This document shows positions 1-7,929 of a DNA stretch of 44,875 nt, in pieces (the stretch's first letter is position 1; each line of letters begins with the position of its first letter). The notes under the pieces were generated by a model. The model saw only the letters and a program-made list of their open reading frames with translations. It had not been told where the DNA came from and did not search any database. Source of the stretch: Hymenobacter plasmatis (lineage in GTDB: Bacteria; Bacteroidota; Bacteroidia; Cytophagales; Hymenobacteraceae); contig NZ_JAJFAW010000034.1 in the NCBI RefSeq assembly GCF_020711255.1, positions 1 through 44,875 of the forward strand. The letters are read 5' to 3'. The position numbers and the translations under genes are program-made.

Positions 1-492
1 GTGGGCCTCCACCTGGCCATTCACCCCGACGACCCGCCGTATGCCATCCTGGGCCTGCCCCGGGTGGTGAGCACCGCCGCCGACGTGGCGGCCCTGGCCG
101 CGGCCGTGCCCTCGCGCCACAACGGCCTGTGCTTTTGCACTGGCTCGTTCGGCGTGCGCCCCGACAACGACCTGCCCGCCATGGTGCGCCAGTTTGCCGA
201 CCGCATCCATTTCCTGCACCTGCGCAGCACCCAGCGCGACGCCGACGGCAACTTCTACGAGGCCAACCACCTGGAAGGCGACGTGGACATGTACGCCGTC
301 ATGCGCGAGCTGGTGCAGGTGATGCGCCAGCGCCAGGTGAGCCTGCCCATGCGCCCCGACCACGGCCACCAGATGCTCGACGACCTGCACAAGCGCACCA
401 ACCCGGGCTACTCCGCCATCGGCCGCCTGCGCGGGCTGGCCGAACTGCGTGGGCTGGAGCTGGGCATTACGCGCAGCCTTCCTGCCGCCTAA
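1..492 (+). CDS. uxuA: Mannonate dehydratase, C-terminal part (cut by window edge)
   Basis: This is the C-terminal 163 residues of a UxuA-type mannonate dehydratase, which dehydrates D-mannonate to 2-keto-3-deoxygluconate in the cytoplasmic hexuronate pathway. The fragment begins with HPDDPP followed by a GLPR-I/V-VS stretch, then NGLCFCTGSFG, RADN-like RPDNDLPAM and the IHFLHLRS segment, all typical of the family's metal-binding TIM barrel. It ends near MRPDHGHQMLDD and a GYSAIGRLRGLAEL tail, a normal family C-terminus. The reading frame is open at base 1, so the GTG there is not a real start; roughly 230 residues are missing upstream. A strong bidirectional hairpin terminator follows about 30 bp after the stop. 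The fold and name are recognised from family motifs; membership of a wider hexuronate operon cannot be judged. Confidence 0.9.
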   Translation: MGLHLAIHPDDPPYAILGLPRVVSTAADVAALAAAVPSRHNGLCFCTGSFGVRPDNDLPAMVRQFADRIHFLHLRSTQRDADGNFYEANHLEGDVDMYAVMRELVQVMRQRQVSLPMRPDHGHQMLDDLHKRTNPGYSAIGRLRGLAELRGLELGITRSLPAA

Positions 493-521
493 ACCCCAGG
501 CCATTCTTGAGCTGATTTTAA

Positions 522-559
522 AACAAAAAAGCCCCTGCCAATCGGCAGGGGCTTTTTTG
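522..559. terminator. Bidirectional terminator between uxuA and the Spy-like gene
   Basis: A perfect 9-bp stem, GCCCCTGCC / GGCAGGGGC, with a 4-base loop is flanked by an A-run on the left and a T-run on the right. It can terminate uxuA on the plus strand and the Spy-like gene on the minus strand. Confidence 0.9.
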
Positions 560-576
560 TTGCAGCGATGTGGAAA

Positions 577-1122
577 TTACATGCTGGCTTTCTTAGCGGC
601 TTTGGCCGCTTTCTTGTCGGCTTTGCTGGCCTTGATTTTTACTTTGTCGGCTTTCATCTTCACTTTGCCAGCCTCGGTGCCATCGGCTTGGCCGTAGCCA
701 CGTCCGCCTCCGCCACCGCGGTTCATGCGGTCGCCTTGCATGGTGGTGTACTTGGTGTACTGCTCGGGGGTCAGCACGGCTTTAAACTGCTCCTCGTATT
801 TGGTGCGGCTGGCTTCCATCTGCGTGCGCATCTGCTCGCGGTTGCTCTCGTCGCGGGCTTGGCCGCGCATGGCCTGCATTTCCTGGCCCCGCGCCAGCAG
901 TATTTGCTGCACTTTGGCGGTTTGGTCGGCGCTCAGGCCCAGTTCCTGGGTCATGCGCTGGCTCTGGCGGGTGGCCATTTCTTCAGGGGTGCCCTGCATG
1001 CGGCCGTAGCCACGGCCTTCCATCTGGCCCGGAGCCGGAGGAGTGGTGGGGGTGGTTTGGGCAGCAGCCGTGCCAATGGTGAGAGCAAAAGCGGCCAGCA
1101 GGGGCAAGAAGGAGGTTTTCAT
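577..1122 (-). CDS. Spy/CpxP-like periplasmic protein
   Basis: A 181-residue exported protein. Residues 1-21 form a signal peptide (MKTSFLPLLAAFALTIGTAAA). Residues 45-130 are helical and charged, with an LTPEQ motif at 118-122, the LTxxQ-type signature of the Spy/CpxP family of periplasmic chaperones. The region at 132-145 is glycine-rich, and the last 35 residues are a Lys/Ala tail (KADKKAAKAAKKA), which is unusual for Spy and may bind acidic envelope polymers; that last point is inference. It is transcribed alone, toward the terminator shared with uxuA. The family usually has about 150-180 residues, so the length fits. It may equally be an uncharacterised Bacteroidota LTxxQ protein with no chaperone role. 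Confidence 0.7.
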   Translation of the reverse strand: MKTSFLPLLAAFALTIGTAAAQTTPTTPPAPGQMEGRGYGRMQGTPEEMATRQSQRMTQELGLSADQTAKVQQILLARGQEMQAMRGQARDESNREQMRTQMEASRTKYEEQFKAVLTPEQYTKYTTMQGDRMNRGGGGGRGYGQADGTEAGKVKMKADKVKIKASKADKKAAKAAKKASM

Positions 1123-1213
1123 TGATTGGGTTGGGGTTGGTTGGGTAAAGAAATTAAAGCCTGATTCCGGCGCCCAGGCGGGCGCCGGAATGGATAGGCG
1201 AGCTTAGTACGGA

Positions 1214-1666
1214 TTAGCGGCGGTTGCGGTGGGCCGCTTCCCACTGAGCGCGCTGCAGGGCCTCGCGCTGCTGGGCTTCCCGCAGCTTGGCTTCGCGGAG
1301 CTGCACCTGGCGCAGTTTAGCTTCGCGTAGTTGGGCTTCGCGCTGTTGGGCTTCCCAGCGGGCTCTTTCCTGGCCTGTTACGCGGTGGTTGCGGTCGTAG
1401 CCGTAGTTCTGGTTGCGGTCGAAGTGGTCGTCGCGGCCGTCGTTGCGGTGGTCGGCTTCCCAGCGGGCCCGCTCGTAGTCGGTTACGCGGTGGTTGCGGT
1501 CGTAGCCGTAGTTGAAGTCTTTGCTTTTGCGGTCGTTGTACCGGTCATTGTAGCCGTGGTCGTTGCGGTGGTCATCGTAAGATGCGGTGGCCGGAGCAGC
1601 AGCGAAAGAAGCCGAAGTAGTGAAGAGAGCAGCGGCAGCGAGGATGGAAAACAAGGAAGCTTTCAT
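1214..1666 (-). CDS. Secreted repeat-containing Arg/Gln-rich protein, function unknown
   Basis: A 150-residue protein starting at MKASLFSILAAAALF. The reading frame is open 45 codons further upstream, but only this ATG is followed by a signal peptide (about 1-24), so it is the likely start. The mature part is extremely rich in Arg, Asp, His, Asn and Tyr. A module with NYGYDRNHRVT followed by ERARWEA occurs twice (about 52-71 and 87-106). The C-terminus (about 105-140) is a short-period repeat of REAQLREAKL type that would form a highly charged helix. I recognise no enzyme domain. It lies on the same strand as the Spy-like gene with a 91-bp gap. The composition suggests an envelope or RNA/polyanion-interacting protein, but nothing in the sequence proves it. 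Confidence 0.7.
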   Translation of the reverse strand: MKASLFSILAAAALFTTSASFAAAPATASYDDHRNDHGYNDRYNDRKSKDFNYGYDRNHRVTDYERARWEADHRNDGRDDHFDRNQNYGYDRNHRVTGQERARWEAQQREAQLREAKLRQVQLREAKLREAQQREALQRAQWEAAHRNRR

Positions 1667-1992
1667 GGTTTTTGAATGAAGAAGGTGAAGGTGGGGTTGG
1701 AAGATTTTTGGGCTCGGATGCTGCAGGCAGCGGGCTCCTGAAAGAGGGAATCGACTCGTTCTGCTGGGGTATTTGCAAACCATCGGCCGAAAGCAGACCA
1801 AAAACCGGAAGCTGGACGGGCAGGGCAGAAGTACCGACCAACCGGCACTATCCCCAGACGGGGCCCGCCTATGGGGTTTTAGCCCAACCAGCCCAGCGGG
1901 TAAGCTCCCCTTATTATGTGCTCAGAAGTACGGTTTCAGGCCCTCTATTTTGCCTATCTTGGGCATTCAAACCCCAAGCAAACCGCTTTTAT
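1667..1992. other. Divergent intergenic region, no gene recognised
   Basis: This 326-bp gap separates the divergently transcribed repeat-rich protein and M28 peptidase. I see no convincing short gene or terminator. On the plus strand, TATCTTGG and TATTTTGC lie 25-45 bp before the M28 start; each is only a near match to TAnnTTTG, so no promoter is asserted. Confidence 0.4.
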
Positions 1993-3570
1993 ATGAACAA
2001 ACTAGTTCTCCTTACGCTGGCCGGTGGGCTGGCCTGCAGTGCGCCCGCCGCCGCCCAAGCCACCGAGAAAATAGACGGCGCGGCCCTGGCCAAAATCCGT
2101 GACGAGGGCATGAACCGCTCCAAGGTGATGGAAACGGCCTTTTACCTAACCGACGTGAGCGGCCCGCGCCTGGCCAATTCCGACGGCCTGAAGCGTGCCA
2201 ACGAGTGGACCAAAAGCCAGCTCACCAAGTACGGCCTCGCCAATGCCAACATCGAAGCCTGGGGCGACTTCGGCCGCGGCTGGGACATTGAGAAGTCGTA
2301 CGTGGCTATGACGGCGCCTTACTACCACGCCCTCATCGGCATACCCAAAGCCTGGACGCCCAGCACCGCCGGCAATCTGCGCAAGCAAGTGGCCTACGTG
2401 GACGTGAAAACCGAAGCCGACATGTCCAAGTACCAGGGCAAGCTGCGCGATAAAATTGTGCTGCTGCCCGTGGCTGCTCCGCTCCAGCCCAACTTCGAGG
2501 CCGATGCCAAGCGCCTCACTGCCGAAGACTTGCAGAAAATGGCCGACGCGCCCGCCGGTGGCGCTCCCACCGCCGCCAACCGCCCCGCCGAGGCCAACCC
2601 CGAAGCCCGCCGCGCCGCCATGATGGCCGCCCGCGAGCTGCGCCAGAAAATGACCGCCATGCTGATGACCGAGGGCGCTGCCGCCGTGCTCAGCCCCGGC
2701 CGCGGCACCGACGGCACGGTGTTTACCACCAACGGCGCGCCCTACGCCGCCGATGCCAAGCCGGTGCTGCCCGAGCTGGAAATGTCGAGCGAAGACCAGC
2801 TGCGCCTCATTCGCCTGGTCGAAGCCGGCATTCCGGTAGAAATTGAGATGGAAACCAAGACCCGTTTCCAAACCCAGGACCTCAAAGGCTACAACGTGGT
2901 GGCCGAAATCCCCGGCACCGACAAGAAGCTGAAAAGCGAAGTGGTGATGCTCGGCGGCCACCTCGATTCGTGGCACGGCGCCACCGGGGCCACCGACAAT
3001 GCCGCCGGCTGCGCCGTGATGATGGAAGCCGTGCGCATCCTCAAGGCCACGGGCCTGAAGCCGCGCCGCACCATCCGCATTGCGCTGTGGGGCGAAGAGG
3101 AGCAAGGCCTGCACGGCTCGCGCAACTACGTGAAAAACCACTTCGCCGACCCCGCCACCATGCAGCTCAAGCCCGAGCACGAGAAGCTGGCGGCTTATTT
3201 CAACCTCGACAATGGCGCCGGCAAAATTCGCGGCATCTACGCCCAGGGCAACGAGGCCGTGAAGCCGATTTTCACCGCCTGGCTCCAGCCTTTTGCCGAT
3301 ATGGGCGCCAGCACCGTGACCCTGCGCAACACCGGCAGCACCGACCACGTGGCGTTCGACGCCGTAGGCCTGCCGGGCTTCCAGTTCATTCAGGATGGGT
3401 TGGACTACTTCTCCCGCACCCACCACTCCAACCAAGACACCTACGACCGCCTCGTGGCCGACGACCTCAAGCAGGCCTCGGTAGTAGTGGCCTCGTTTGT
3501 GTACAACGCCGCCATGCGCGACCAGAAGCTGCCCCGCAAGCCCCTGCCGGCTCCCGCCAAAGCCCAGTAG
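1993..3570 (+). CDS. M28 family zinc metallopeptidase, secreted
   Basis: A 525-residue exported aminopeptidase-type enzyme. The start MNKLVLLTLAGGLACSAPAAAQA gives a signal peptide. The open frame runs 107 codons further upstream, but that stretch has no signal peptide and crosses the probable promoter. The C-terminal catalytic domain shows the M28 di-zinc set in order: H323 (GGHLDSW), D335 (ATDNAAG), the EE pair at 369-370 (LWGEEEQG), D406 (FNLDNGAG) and H478 (RTHHSNQDTYDR). Residues of about 130-290 form an insert that fits a PA-type lid domain. It probably degrades peptides in the periplasm or outside the cell. The gene stands alone and is followed by a very strong terminator. Confidence 0.9.
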   Translation: MNKLVLLTLAGGLACSAPAAAQATEKIDGAALAKIRDEGMNRSKVMETAFYLTDVSGPRLANSDGLKRANEWTKSQLTKYGLANANIEAWGDFGRGWDIEKSYVAMTAPYYHALIGIPKAWTPSTAGNLRKQVAYVDVKTEADMSKYQGKLRDKIVLLPVAAPLQPNFEADAKRLTAEDLQKMADAPAGGAPTAANRPAEANPEARRAAMMAARELRQKMTAMLMTEGAAAVLSPGRGTDGTVFTTNGAPYAADAKPVLPELEMSSEDQLRLIRLVEAGIPVEIEMETKTRFQTQDLKGYNVVAEIPGTDKKLKSEVVMLGGHLDSWHGATGATDNAAGCAVMMEAVRILKATGLKPRRTIRIALWGEEEQGLHGSRNYVKNHFADPATMQLKPEHEKLAAYFNLDNGAGKIRGIYAQGNEAVKPIFTAWLQPFADMGASTVTLRNTGSTDHVAFDAVGLPGFQFIQDGLDYFSRTHHSNQDTYDRLVADDLKQASVVVASFVYNAAMRDQKLPRKPLPAPAKAQ

Positions 3571-3583
3571 TATTGCGAACTAA

Positions 3584-3643
3584 TCAGCTCAATAAAAAAG
3601 CCCGGCCGGACAGATGTTCGGCCGGGCTTTTTTATTGAGCTGA
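3584..3643. terminator. Long bidirectional terminator
   Basis: The arms form a perfect 25-bp inverted repeat centred on GCCCGGCCG / CGGCCGGGC, with A/T runs, and extending out to TCAGCTCAA / TTGAGCTGA at both ends. It terminates the M28 gene and could also serve the minus-strand gene beyond it. Confidence 0.95.
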
Positions 3644-3681
3644 CCGCAGTAGGCTACTCTGTTTCTGAGCTGTTGGAGTAG

Positions 3682-3990
3682 CTATTCGACTAGGCCCAGC
3701 GTACGGGTGATTTTATTCTTCGGAATGCTGATGGTAAGGCTTTGGTCGCCTTTTTCTGAGCGGGCGCGGCGCCGGTCTATCAGCGCCTGCACTTTGTCGC
3801 TGCCCGGCTCGCGGGAGAGTACCACCTTCGCCACGTCCGTAATCAGCGAAATGGCCCGGGGCACCGGTACACTCACCTCCTCGTAGTCGGGCGCGGGTGC
3901 GGGCGCCGCAGCAGGCGCCGCCTGCGCCAGGCTACTGGAGACTTTAAGCAACAAGGCAACAAGTAAAGCGGGCAGTTTCTTACTCGACAT
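3682..3990 (-). CDS. Small secreted protein, function unknown
   Basis: A 102-residue protein starting MSSKKLPALLVALLLKVSSSLAQA, a clear signal peptide. The frame continues upstream, but those codons would overlap the dienelactone hydrolase gene and lack export features. The mature part opens with an Ala/Pro linker (about 25-37), then a compact domain with DYEEVSVPVPRAISLITD and a basic stretch IDRRRARSEKGD, ending SIPKNKITRTLGLVE. I recognise no family. It follows the dienelactone hydrolase on the same strand with a 41-bp gap, so the two may be cotranscribed. Confidence 0.6.
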   Translation of the reverse strand: MSSKKLPALLVALLLKVSSSLAQAAPAAAPAPAPDYEEVSVPVPRAISLITDVAKVVLSREPGSDKVQALIDRRRARSEKGDQSLTISIPKNKITRTLGLVE

Positions 3991-4031
3991 GAAAACCGGG
4001 ACGAGCCGCAAAGATGCGTCCGGCCGCCGGT

Positions 4032-4889
4032 TTAGCCCAATTTTTCCTTGAAAAGTCGTAAAGTGCGTTCCCAAGCCAGTTTAGCGGCTTCGGCGTTGTA
4101 GCGGGCCGGGGAGGTGTCGTTGTTGAAGGCATGGTTCACGCCTTCGTACACGTACAGCTCATACTTGGTGCCGGCCGCTTTCAGGGCCGCTTCGTAGGCC
4201 GGAATGCCGGCGTTGATGCGTTGGTCGAGGCCGCCGTAGTGCAGCATCATGGCCGCTTTTATTTGGGGCACGTCTTCGGCTTTGGGCTGCTGCCCATAGT
4301 AGGCCACGCCGGCGTCGAGCTTGGGGTCGTGCACGGCCAGCTGGTTTACCAGGCCGCCGCCCCAGCAGAAGCCCACGGCGCCGGTGCGGCCGTTGCAGTC
4401 GGGCCGGGCCCGCAGGTACTCGAGGGCCTTCAGGTAGTTGTTGAGGTTTTTGGTGGGGTCGAGCTGGCCAATGAGCTCACGGCCCTTGTCCTCATCGGCG
4501 GGCGTGCCGCCCAGGGGCGAAAGCGCATCCACGCCCAGCGCCAGGTACCCAGCCTGGGCCACGCGCCGGGTTACGTCTTTGATGTGCGGCGTGAGGCCCC
4601 GGTTTTCGTGAATCACCACTACCGCACCCCGCTTCTTGCGGCCTTTGGGGTGCACCAGGTAGCCGCGCACCGGCGACCCATCGCCAATCCAGCTCACTTC
4701 TTCGGCCACCAGGTTATCGGCTTCGGGCGTAATGGTCGCGGCCTGGGCGTAGCCCGGCTCCAGTGCTGAGAGGGCCGCCAGCGCCAGTGCCGTGCCCCCG
4801 GCCAGCTTGCCCAGCCGGTCCAGAAATTCCTTGCGGGTGAGAGGGGCATGGGTGTATTCGTCGAAGAGGTTGATGATGCGCTGGTCCAT
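4032..4889 (-). CDS. Dienelactone hydrolase family protein, exported
   Basis: A 285-residue alpha/beta hydrolase of the dienelactone hydrolase type. The nucleophile is Cys175 in GFCWGGG, with D222 (GGLDQRIN) and H253 (NHAF) completing the triad and E95 (IHENRG) as the family's auxiliary acid. The N-terminus reads LTRKEFLDRLGKLAGG followed by a hydrophobic run ending AQA near residue 50. This resembles a long export signal preceded by a short N-domain and is common in secreted DLH paralogues. The substrate is unknown; such paralogues are often esterases rather than true dienelactone enzymes. Transcription continues toward the small secreted protein. Confidence 0.88.
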   Translation of the reverse strand: MDQRIINLFDEYTHAPLTRKEFLDRLGKLAGGTALALAALSALEPGYAQAATITPEADNLVAEEVSWIGDGSPVRGYLVHPKGRKKRGAVVVIHENRGLTPHIKDVTRRVAQAGYLALGVDALSPLGGTPADEDKGRELIGQLDPTKNLNNYLKALEYLRARPDCNGRTGAVGFCWGGGLVNQLAVHDPKLDAGVAYYGQQPKAEDVPQIKAAMMLHYGGLDQRINAGIPAYEAALKAAGTKYELYVYEGVNHAFNNDTSPARYNAEAAKLAWERTLRLFKEKLG

Positions 4890-4937
4890 GGGCTAAATGT
4901 ACTGGTTGAGTGCAAATTGTGAGCGGGAATCCTGGCG

Positions 4938-5369
4938 TTATCGGTCGGCCACCTTTTTGGAAGGGCTGCCACCGGCCTCGCCCGAGAAGGCCTGCAGCGC
5001 CGCCAATGCTCGCTGCGCATCGGCTTGGGCCACAAACAGGTGGTCGTGGAAATAAGCTGCCACCACATTGCAGCTGATGTTTTCCCGGGCCAAGGCTGCG
5101 GCTACGGCCGCCGTCAGCCCCACGGCGGCCAGCGATGAATGCACGTTCAGGGTCAGCCAGGCCGATACATAGTCGTAGCTCAACCCATGGGCATCGGCCG
5201 TTTCCCGGGCCACAATCAGGGTGAGGCCTTCGGTTTCACGGAACGAGCCTAGCACCAATTCTGCCGGCACAGTGGTAACCGCGTGAGTCGTGCAAAACAC
5301 GTATTGGCCAGCGTTCAGTACCGGCTGCATGCTGGCCAGCAGGCGCTGCAGGTTGGTTTCGCCTGCCAT
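4938..5369 (-). CDS. ACT domain-containing protein
   Basis: A 143-residue cytoplasmic protein. The start MAGETNLQRLLASMQPV is chosen because it lies 5 bp after the cupin stop codon; the frame is open 24 codons further but that would overlap the cupin gene. The first half has the LVLGSFRETEGLTLIV segment, and the second half the SYDYVSAWLTLNVHSSLAAVGLTAAVAAALARENISCNV segment (given here as a residue range of about 70-108), which is the beta-alpha-beta pattern of paired ACT domains in small DUF-type ACT proteins. It probably binds a small ligand such as an amino acid; which one cannot be told. Tight spacing to the cupin gene implies one transcript. Confidence 0.75.
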   Translation of the reverse strand: MAGETNLQRLLASMQPVLNAGQYVFCTTHAVTTVPAELVLGSFRETEGLTLIVARETADAHGLSYDYVSAWLTLNVHSSLAAVGLTAAVAAALARENISCNVVAAYFHDHLFVAQADAQRALAALQAFSGEAGGSPSKKVADR

Positions 5370-5374
5370 GGCTG

Positions 5375-5746
5375 CTATTCTTCCTCCCGATTCACGGTGT
5401 CGGGGCTGAACGCCGGCACGCACACCGACCAGTACTCGCACTCTTCCTCAAACGGGTTGGAGTAGCGCACCCGTGCGCCGCCTTTAATCAGCAGGGCCTG
5501 CCCGGCCTGCAGCTCCACCACGTCGCCATCTATTTCAAACCGCTTCCGGCCGCGCACCACAATGGTGATTTCGTCGAAGCTCGGCGTCTGGTACGGCTCG
5601 CTCCAGTGCGGGGGCGCCACCATGTGCGCCAGGCTGTAGGCAGCGGTGCCGGTGCTGGCCCCGCCCACGTGCTCTTCAATGAGCTTGCCATCGGTGGTGG
5701 GCACTACAAAAGGGGCGGGGTTGAGGACGTAGCGTTTTTCAGACAT
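5375..5746 (-). CDS. Cupin domain protein
   Basis: A 123-residue single-domain cupin. The conserved beta-barrel is recognisable from PHWSEPYQTPSFDEITIVV (motif 1 region, with H and E as likely metal ligands), GRKRFEIDGDVVELQAGQALLIKGGARVRY (residue range about 70-98) and the closing strand EYWSVCVPAF. No enzyme activity can be assigned. The gene is the first of a two-gene unit with the ACT protein. Its start is preceded by the palindromic repeat element about 55 bp upstream. Confidence 0.8.
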   Translation of the reverse strand: MSEKRYVLNPAPFVVPTTDGKLIEEHVGGASTGTAAYSLAHMVAPPHWSEPYQTPSFDEITIVVRGRKRFEIDGDVVELQAGQALLIKGGARVRYSNPFEEECEYWSVCVPAFSPDTVNREEE

Positions 5747-5802
5747 TATTAGGAGATGAAGGAGGAGGTGTTAGTATGTTGAGGTGAGAAGCAGAACAAA
5801 AA

Positions 5803-5978
5803 ACTCCCCTCCTTACCAAGGAGGGGACGTTGCAGCGCCAGCGGCAACTGGGGTGGTTGAGCCGTTGAACGATGGGCGAACGACTGATGCCAGAATCGTT
5901 CGGGTGTCGTTCAACGATTCAACCACCCCCGTCCGAGCCGTTGGCTCGAACATCCCCTCCTTGAAAAGGAGGGGAGTT
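5803..5978. repeat. Nested palindromic intergenic element (CTCCCCTCC type)
   Basis: A 176-bp element fills most of the gap between the cupin and FemAB-like genes. AACTCCCCTCCTT at the left end is mirrored by AAGGAGGGGAGTT at the right end. Each arm carries its own hairpin (CCCCTCCTT...AAGGAGGGG). Inside, GGTGGTTGAGCCGTTGAACGA is approximately mirrored by TCGTTCAACGATTCAACCACC. The whole could fold into one long stem with side hairpins, like a MITE or REP-type repeat. No coding capacity is seen. Confidence 0.85.
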
Positions 5979-5989
5979 GTCGTTCGGGT

Positions 5990-6928
5990 TTAGCGCTTCA
6001 GCTTTTCCAGTAACTCAAAAGCGCGCGAATTGTATTTCCATACAAAGAAATATGGCGTTTGCACGGCCCCAAATTGCACCCGGATGCGCTCCACGGCCGG
6101 CAGCATGCTGCCTTCAAAGTCAAAACACGCCAGCCCGAGCACCTCGCTGGCGTAGCGTATGGCTTCCCAGATGAGCAGGATGCCCGCGCCGCTCTCGCGC
6201 AGGGCCGGGTCATCGCCGGAGAGGTGATAATATGCGGCTTGGTTATCCCAGATTAAATAGGCCGCCGAATGAATGCGCTCCTGGGCATCCACGGCGAAGA
6301 ACATCTGGCGCGCACTGTTGGCGGCCAGTGCGGCATCGTGCCGCTCAAACTGGGCCCACGAATACGGCATGGCCAGGCCCTGCCGGTCGAAGCTCATTTT
6401 ATTGAGCTGATAAAATTGCTCGGCTGATAAATTATGCACCACCCGGACCTGCTGCTGCGCCTTCTGAATGTTGCGCCGGATGTTGCGGTTCAGCCCATTC
6501 TCAATCAGCGGGAGCTGGTGCAGGCCGTTGAGGCGGTAGGTGTAATAAGTGGTCTGGCGGTAGTTGAGCCAATAAAACGGCAGCCAATTGGTGGCAGTCG
6601 GGTAGAAGTTCTGCTTGAAGGCAGCGAACCGGGGCAGCTGCTTGATTAAGTCCTCCAGCAACAGGTGCTCCTTTTTCAGCACCCCGCGAAATTCCGGCAG
6701 CAGGTACGGTCCCAGCATCTTCACAAAGGGCGGCATGGTAACGTACCGAAACGGCCCTTTCTGCTTGTAGAAATACGGCAGCGCGGCGGCTACGCGGCCG
6801 TTGTCCTCGGCCAGCACCACGTCCCACTCGCCGCCGGTGGCGCAGGCATCCAGGTACCACGCTTGAGCAAACACGGGCACATCGGGCGCAGTGCGGCAGA
6901 AGTCGCGGTAGCGGGATTTGGCGGGCAT
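5990..6928 (-). CDS. GNAT/FemAB-like acyltransferase
   Basis: A 312-residue cytoplasmic protein with the double-GNAT architecture of FemAB-like (Acetyltransf_6 type) proteins. The N-terminal half has VVLAEDNGRVAAALPYFY and a PPFVKMLGPYL segment. The C-terminal half has FFAVDAQERIHSAAYLIWDN, YYHLSGDDPALRESGAG and a closing FDFEGSM...VQFGA...PYFFVWKYNS pattern. In relatives this fold transfers amino acids or acyl groups to cell-wall or polysaccharide precursors; the substrate here is unknown. It follows the Kazal lipoprotein on the same strand with a 14-bp gap, so the pair likely forms an operon. Confidence 0.75.
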   Translation of the reverse strand: MPAKSRYRDFCRTAPDVPVFAQAWYLDACATGGEWDVVLAEDNGRVAAALPYFYKQKGPFRYVTMPPFVKMLGPYLLPEFRGVLKKEHLLLEDLIKQLPRFAAFKQNFYPTATNWLPFYWLNYRQTTYYTYRLNGLHQLPLIENGLNRNIRRNIQKAQQQVRVVHNLSAEQFYQLNKMSFDRQGLAMPYSWAQFERHDAALAANSARQMFFAVDAQERIHSAAYLIWDNQAAYYHLSGDDPALRESGAGILLIWEAIRYASEVLGLACFDFEGSMLPAVERIRVQFGAVQTPYFFVWKYNSRAFELLEKLKR

Positions 6929-6942
6929 TCAGGCAGGTAAGA

Positions 6943-7209
6943 TTACTTGGGAGTGGTGGGGCAGGGCCCATCGGTGTAGGTGCGCACACCGGCATTGCCG
7001 GCCACGCAGGCATTGGAGTAGGTTTTGCCGTCGCAACCGCACACGGGCTTGTAGTCCATGGTGCAAATGCCATCCGGCTTGATTTTGCTGGGGTCGATGC
7101 AGGCCGTGGCGTCCGTGGCGGGGCTTTGGCCCGCGGCGGTGGGGGGGGCTTGGCGCTGGCACGCGGCGGCCAGCAGCAAGGTGGCGAAGAGAAGGCGGGG
7201 CGTTTTCAT
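6943..7209 (-). CDS. Kazal-type protease inhibitor lipoprotein
   Basis: An 88-residue lipoprotein. MKTPRLLFATLLLAAAC ends in a lipobox with Cys17 as the lipidated residue. The mature domain has six cysteines (37, 49, 57, 59, 68, 83) in the Kazal pattern, with the hallmark YKPVCGCDGKTYSNAC at 53-68. Kazal domains inhibit serine proteases by inserting a loop into the active site. In a Gram-negative bacterium the protein would act at the outer or inner membrane face, either against external proteases or as protection from the cell's own secreted peptidases (inference). It is the first gene of a probable operon with the FemAB-like acyltransferase. Confidence 0.88.
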   Translation of the reverse strand: MKTPRLLFATLLLAAACQRQAPPTAAGQSPATDATACIDPSKIKPDGICTMDYKPVCGCDGKTYSNACVAGNAGVRTYTDGPCPTTPK

Positions 7210-7399
7210 ACTATAAATAGGATAGGAATGGAAGGAATAGAAGCGAATCTACGCCGAGGTGCCCAAACGGACTGTAGCGGCAAAATCCTGCCAACGATGC
7301 GACCCCACAGCAGAAAGGAAATTTTGTTCTTCAGCTCAACCCCGTTCGACGCCGTGCGTATAGTCTGCCAGACCAAACGCAGACGCAAAACCAAATATC

Positions 7400-7407
7400 T
7401 AGTTTTG
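7400..7407 (+). promoter_or_regulatory. Bacteroidota -7 element for the YtxH/CsbD gene
   Basis: TAGTTTTG is an exact match to TAnnTTTG, 64 bp before the start codon. No clear -33 TTTG is seen at the usual spacing, so this is a motif call only. Confidence 0.5.
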
Positions 7408-7471
7408 AATTTGCCTCCGCGCTTCCTCTAGAACATCTTTCACCCCCATTCACCCTTCATTACCCATTACC

Positions 7472-7909
7472 ATGTCGTACCAAGAACAAGACAACAACGC
7501 CGGCAAAATTCTCTTAGCTGCACTCGCTGGTGCCGGCGCTGGCATCATTGCCGGTATGCTATTGGCTCCCGATAAAGGCACTGCCACCCGCGAAAACTGG
7601 AAAGGCGTTGCCTCCAAGTACAGCGGCCAGCTCGGCGAGCAAGCCACGAAAATCGGTTCCGACCTCGAAGCTAAATTCAAAGAATACGCTGGCAAACTCG
7701 AAGACCTCGGCGTGACCCTGCCCGGCAGCAGCCTCAAGCTGAAAGGCGAATGGAACGACATCAAAGGCAAGCTGAAGCAGCAATACGCTCAGCTCACCGA
7801 TGAGGACCTGACCTACACCGAAGGCCAAGGCGACGAGCTGGTGGGCCGCTTGCAGAGCAAGCTCGGCAAAGGCAAAGCCGAAATCACCAAGATGCTGAAC
7901 GATATGTAA
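7472..7909 (+). CDS. YtxH-type membrane protein with CsbD-like C-terminal domain
   Basis: A 145-residue protein. Residues 12-32 (ILLAALAGAGAGIIAGMLLAP) are a glycine-rich membrane helix ending in the LLAP-D/E-KG motif of YtxH proteins. An amphipathic helical stretch follows at 40-75. Residues 88-143 (LKLKGEWNDIKGKLKQQYA, LTDEDL, EGQGDELVGRLQSKLG) match the CsbD stress-protein pattern of GxWxxxKGKxKxxxxxLTDDDL. Both families are induced by general stress in other bacteria; their molecular role is unclear. The fusion puts a CsbD helix bundle at the inner membrane. The gene precedes a second YtxH gene but is separated from it by a terminator. Confidence 0.85.
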   Translation: MSYQEQDNNAGKILLAALAGAGAGIIAGMLLAPDKGTATRENWKGVASKYSGQLGEQATKIGSDLEAKFKEYAGKLEDLGVTLPGSSLKLKGEWNDIKGKLKQQYAQLTDEDLTYTEGQGDELVGRLQSKLGKGKAEITKMLNDM

Positions 7910-7929
7910 GCTGGCTTCTGCCACTTACC

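Noticed and set aside
2146..3435. 429-codon open frame opposite the M28 peptidase
   Set aside because: It is a composition shadow; all conserved motifs are on the plus strand.
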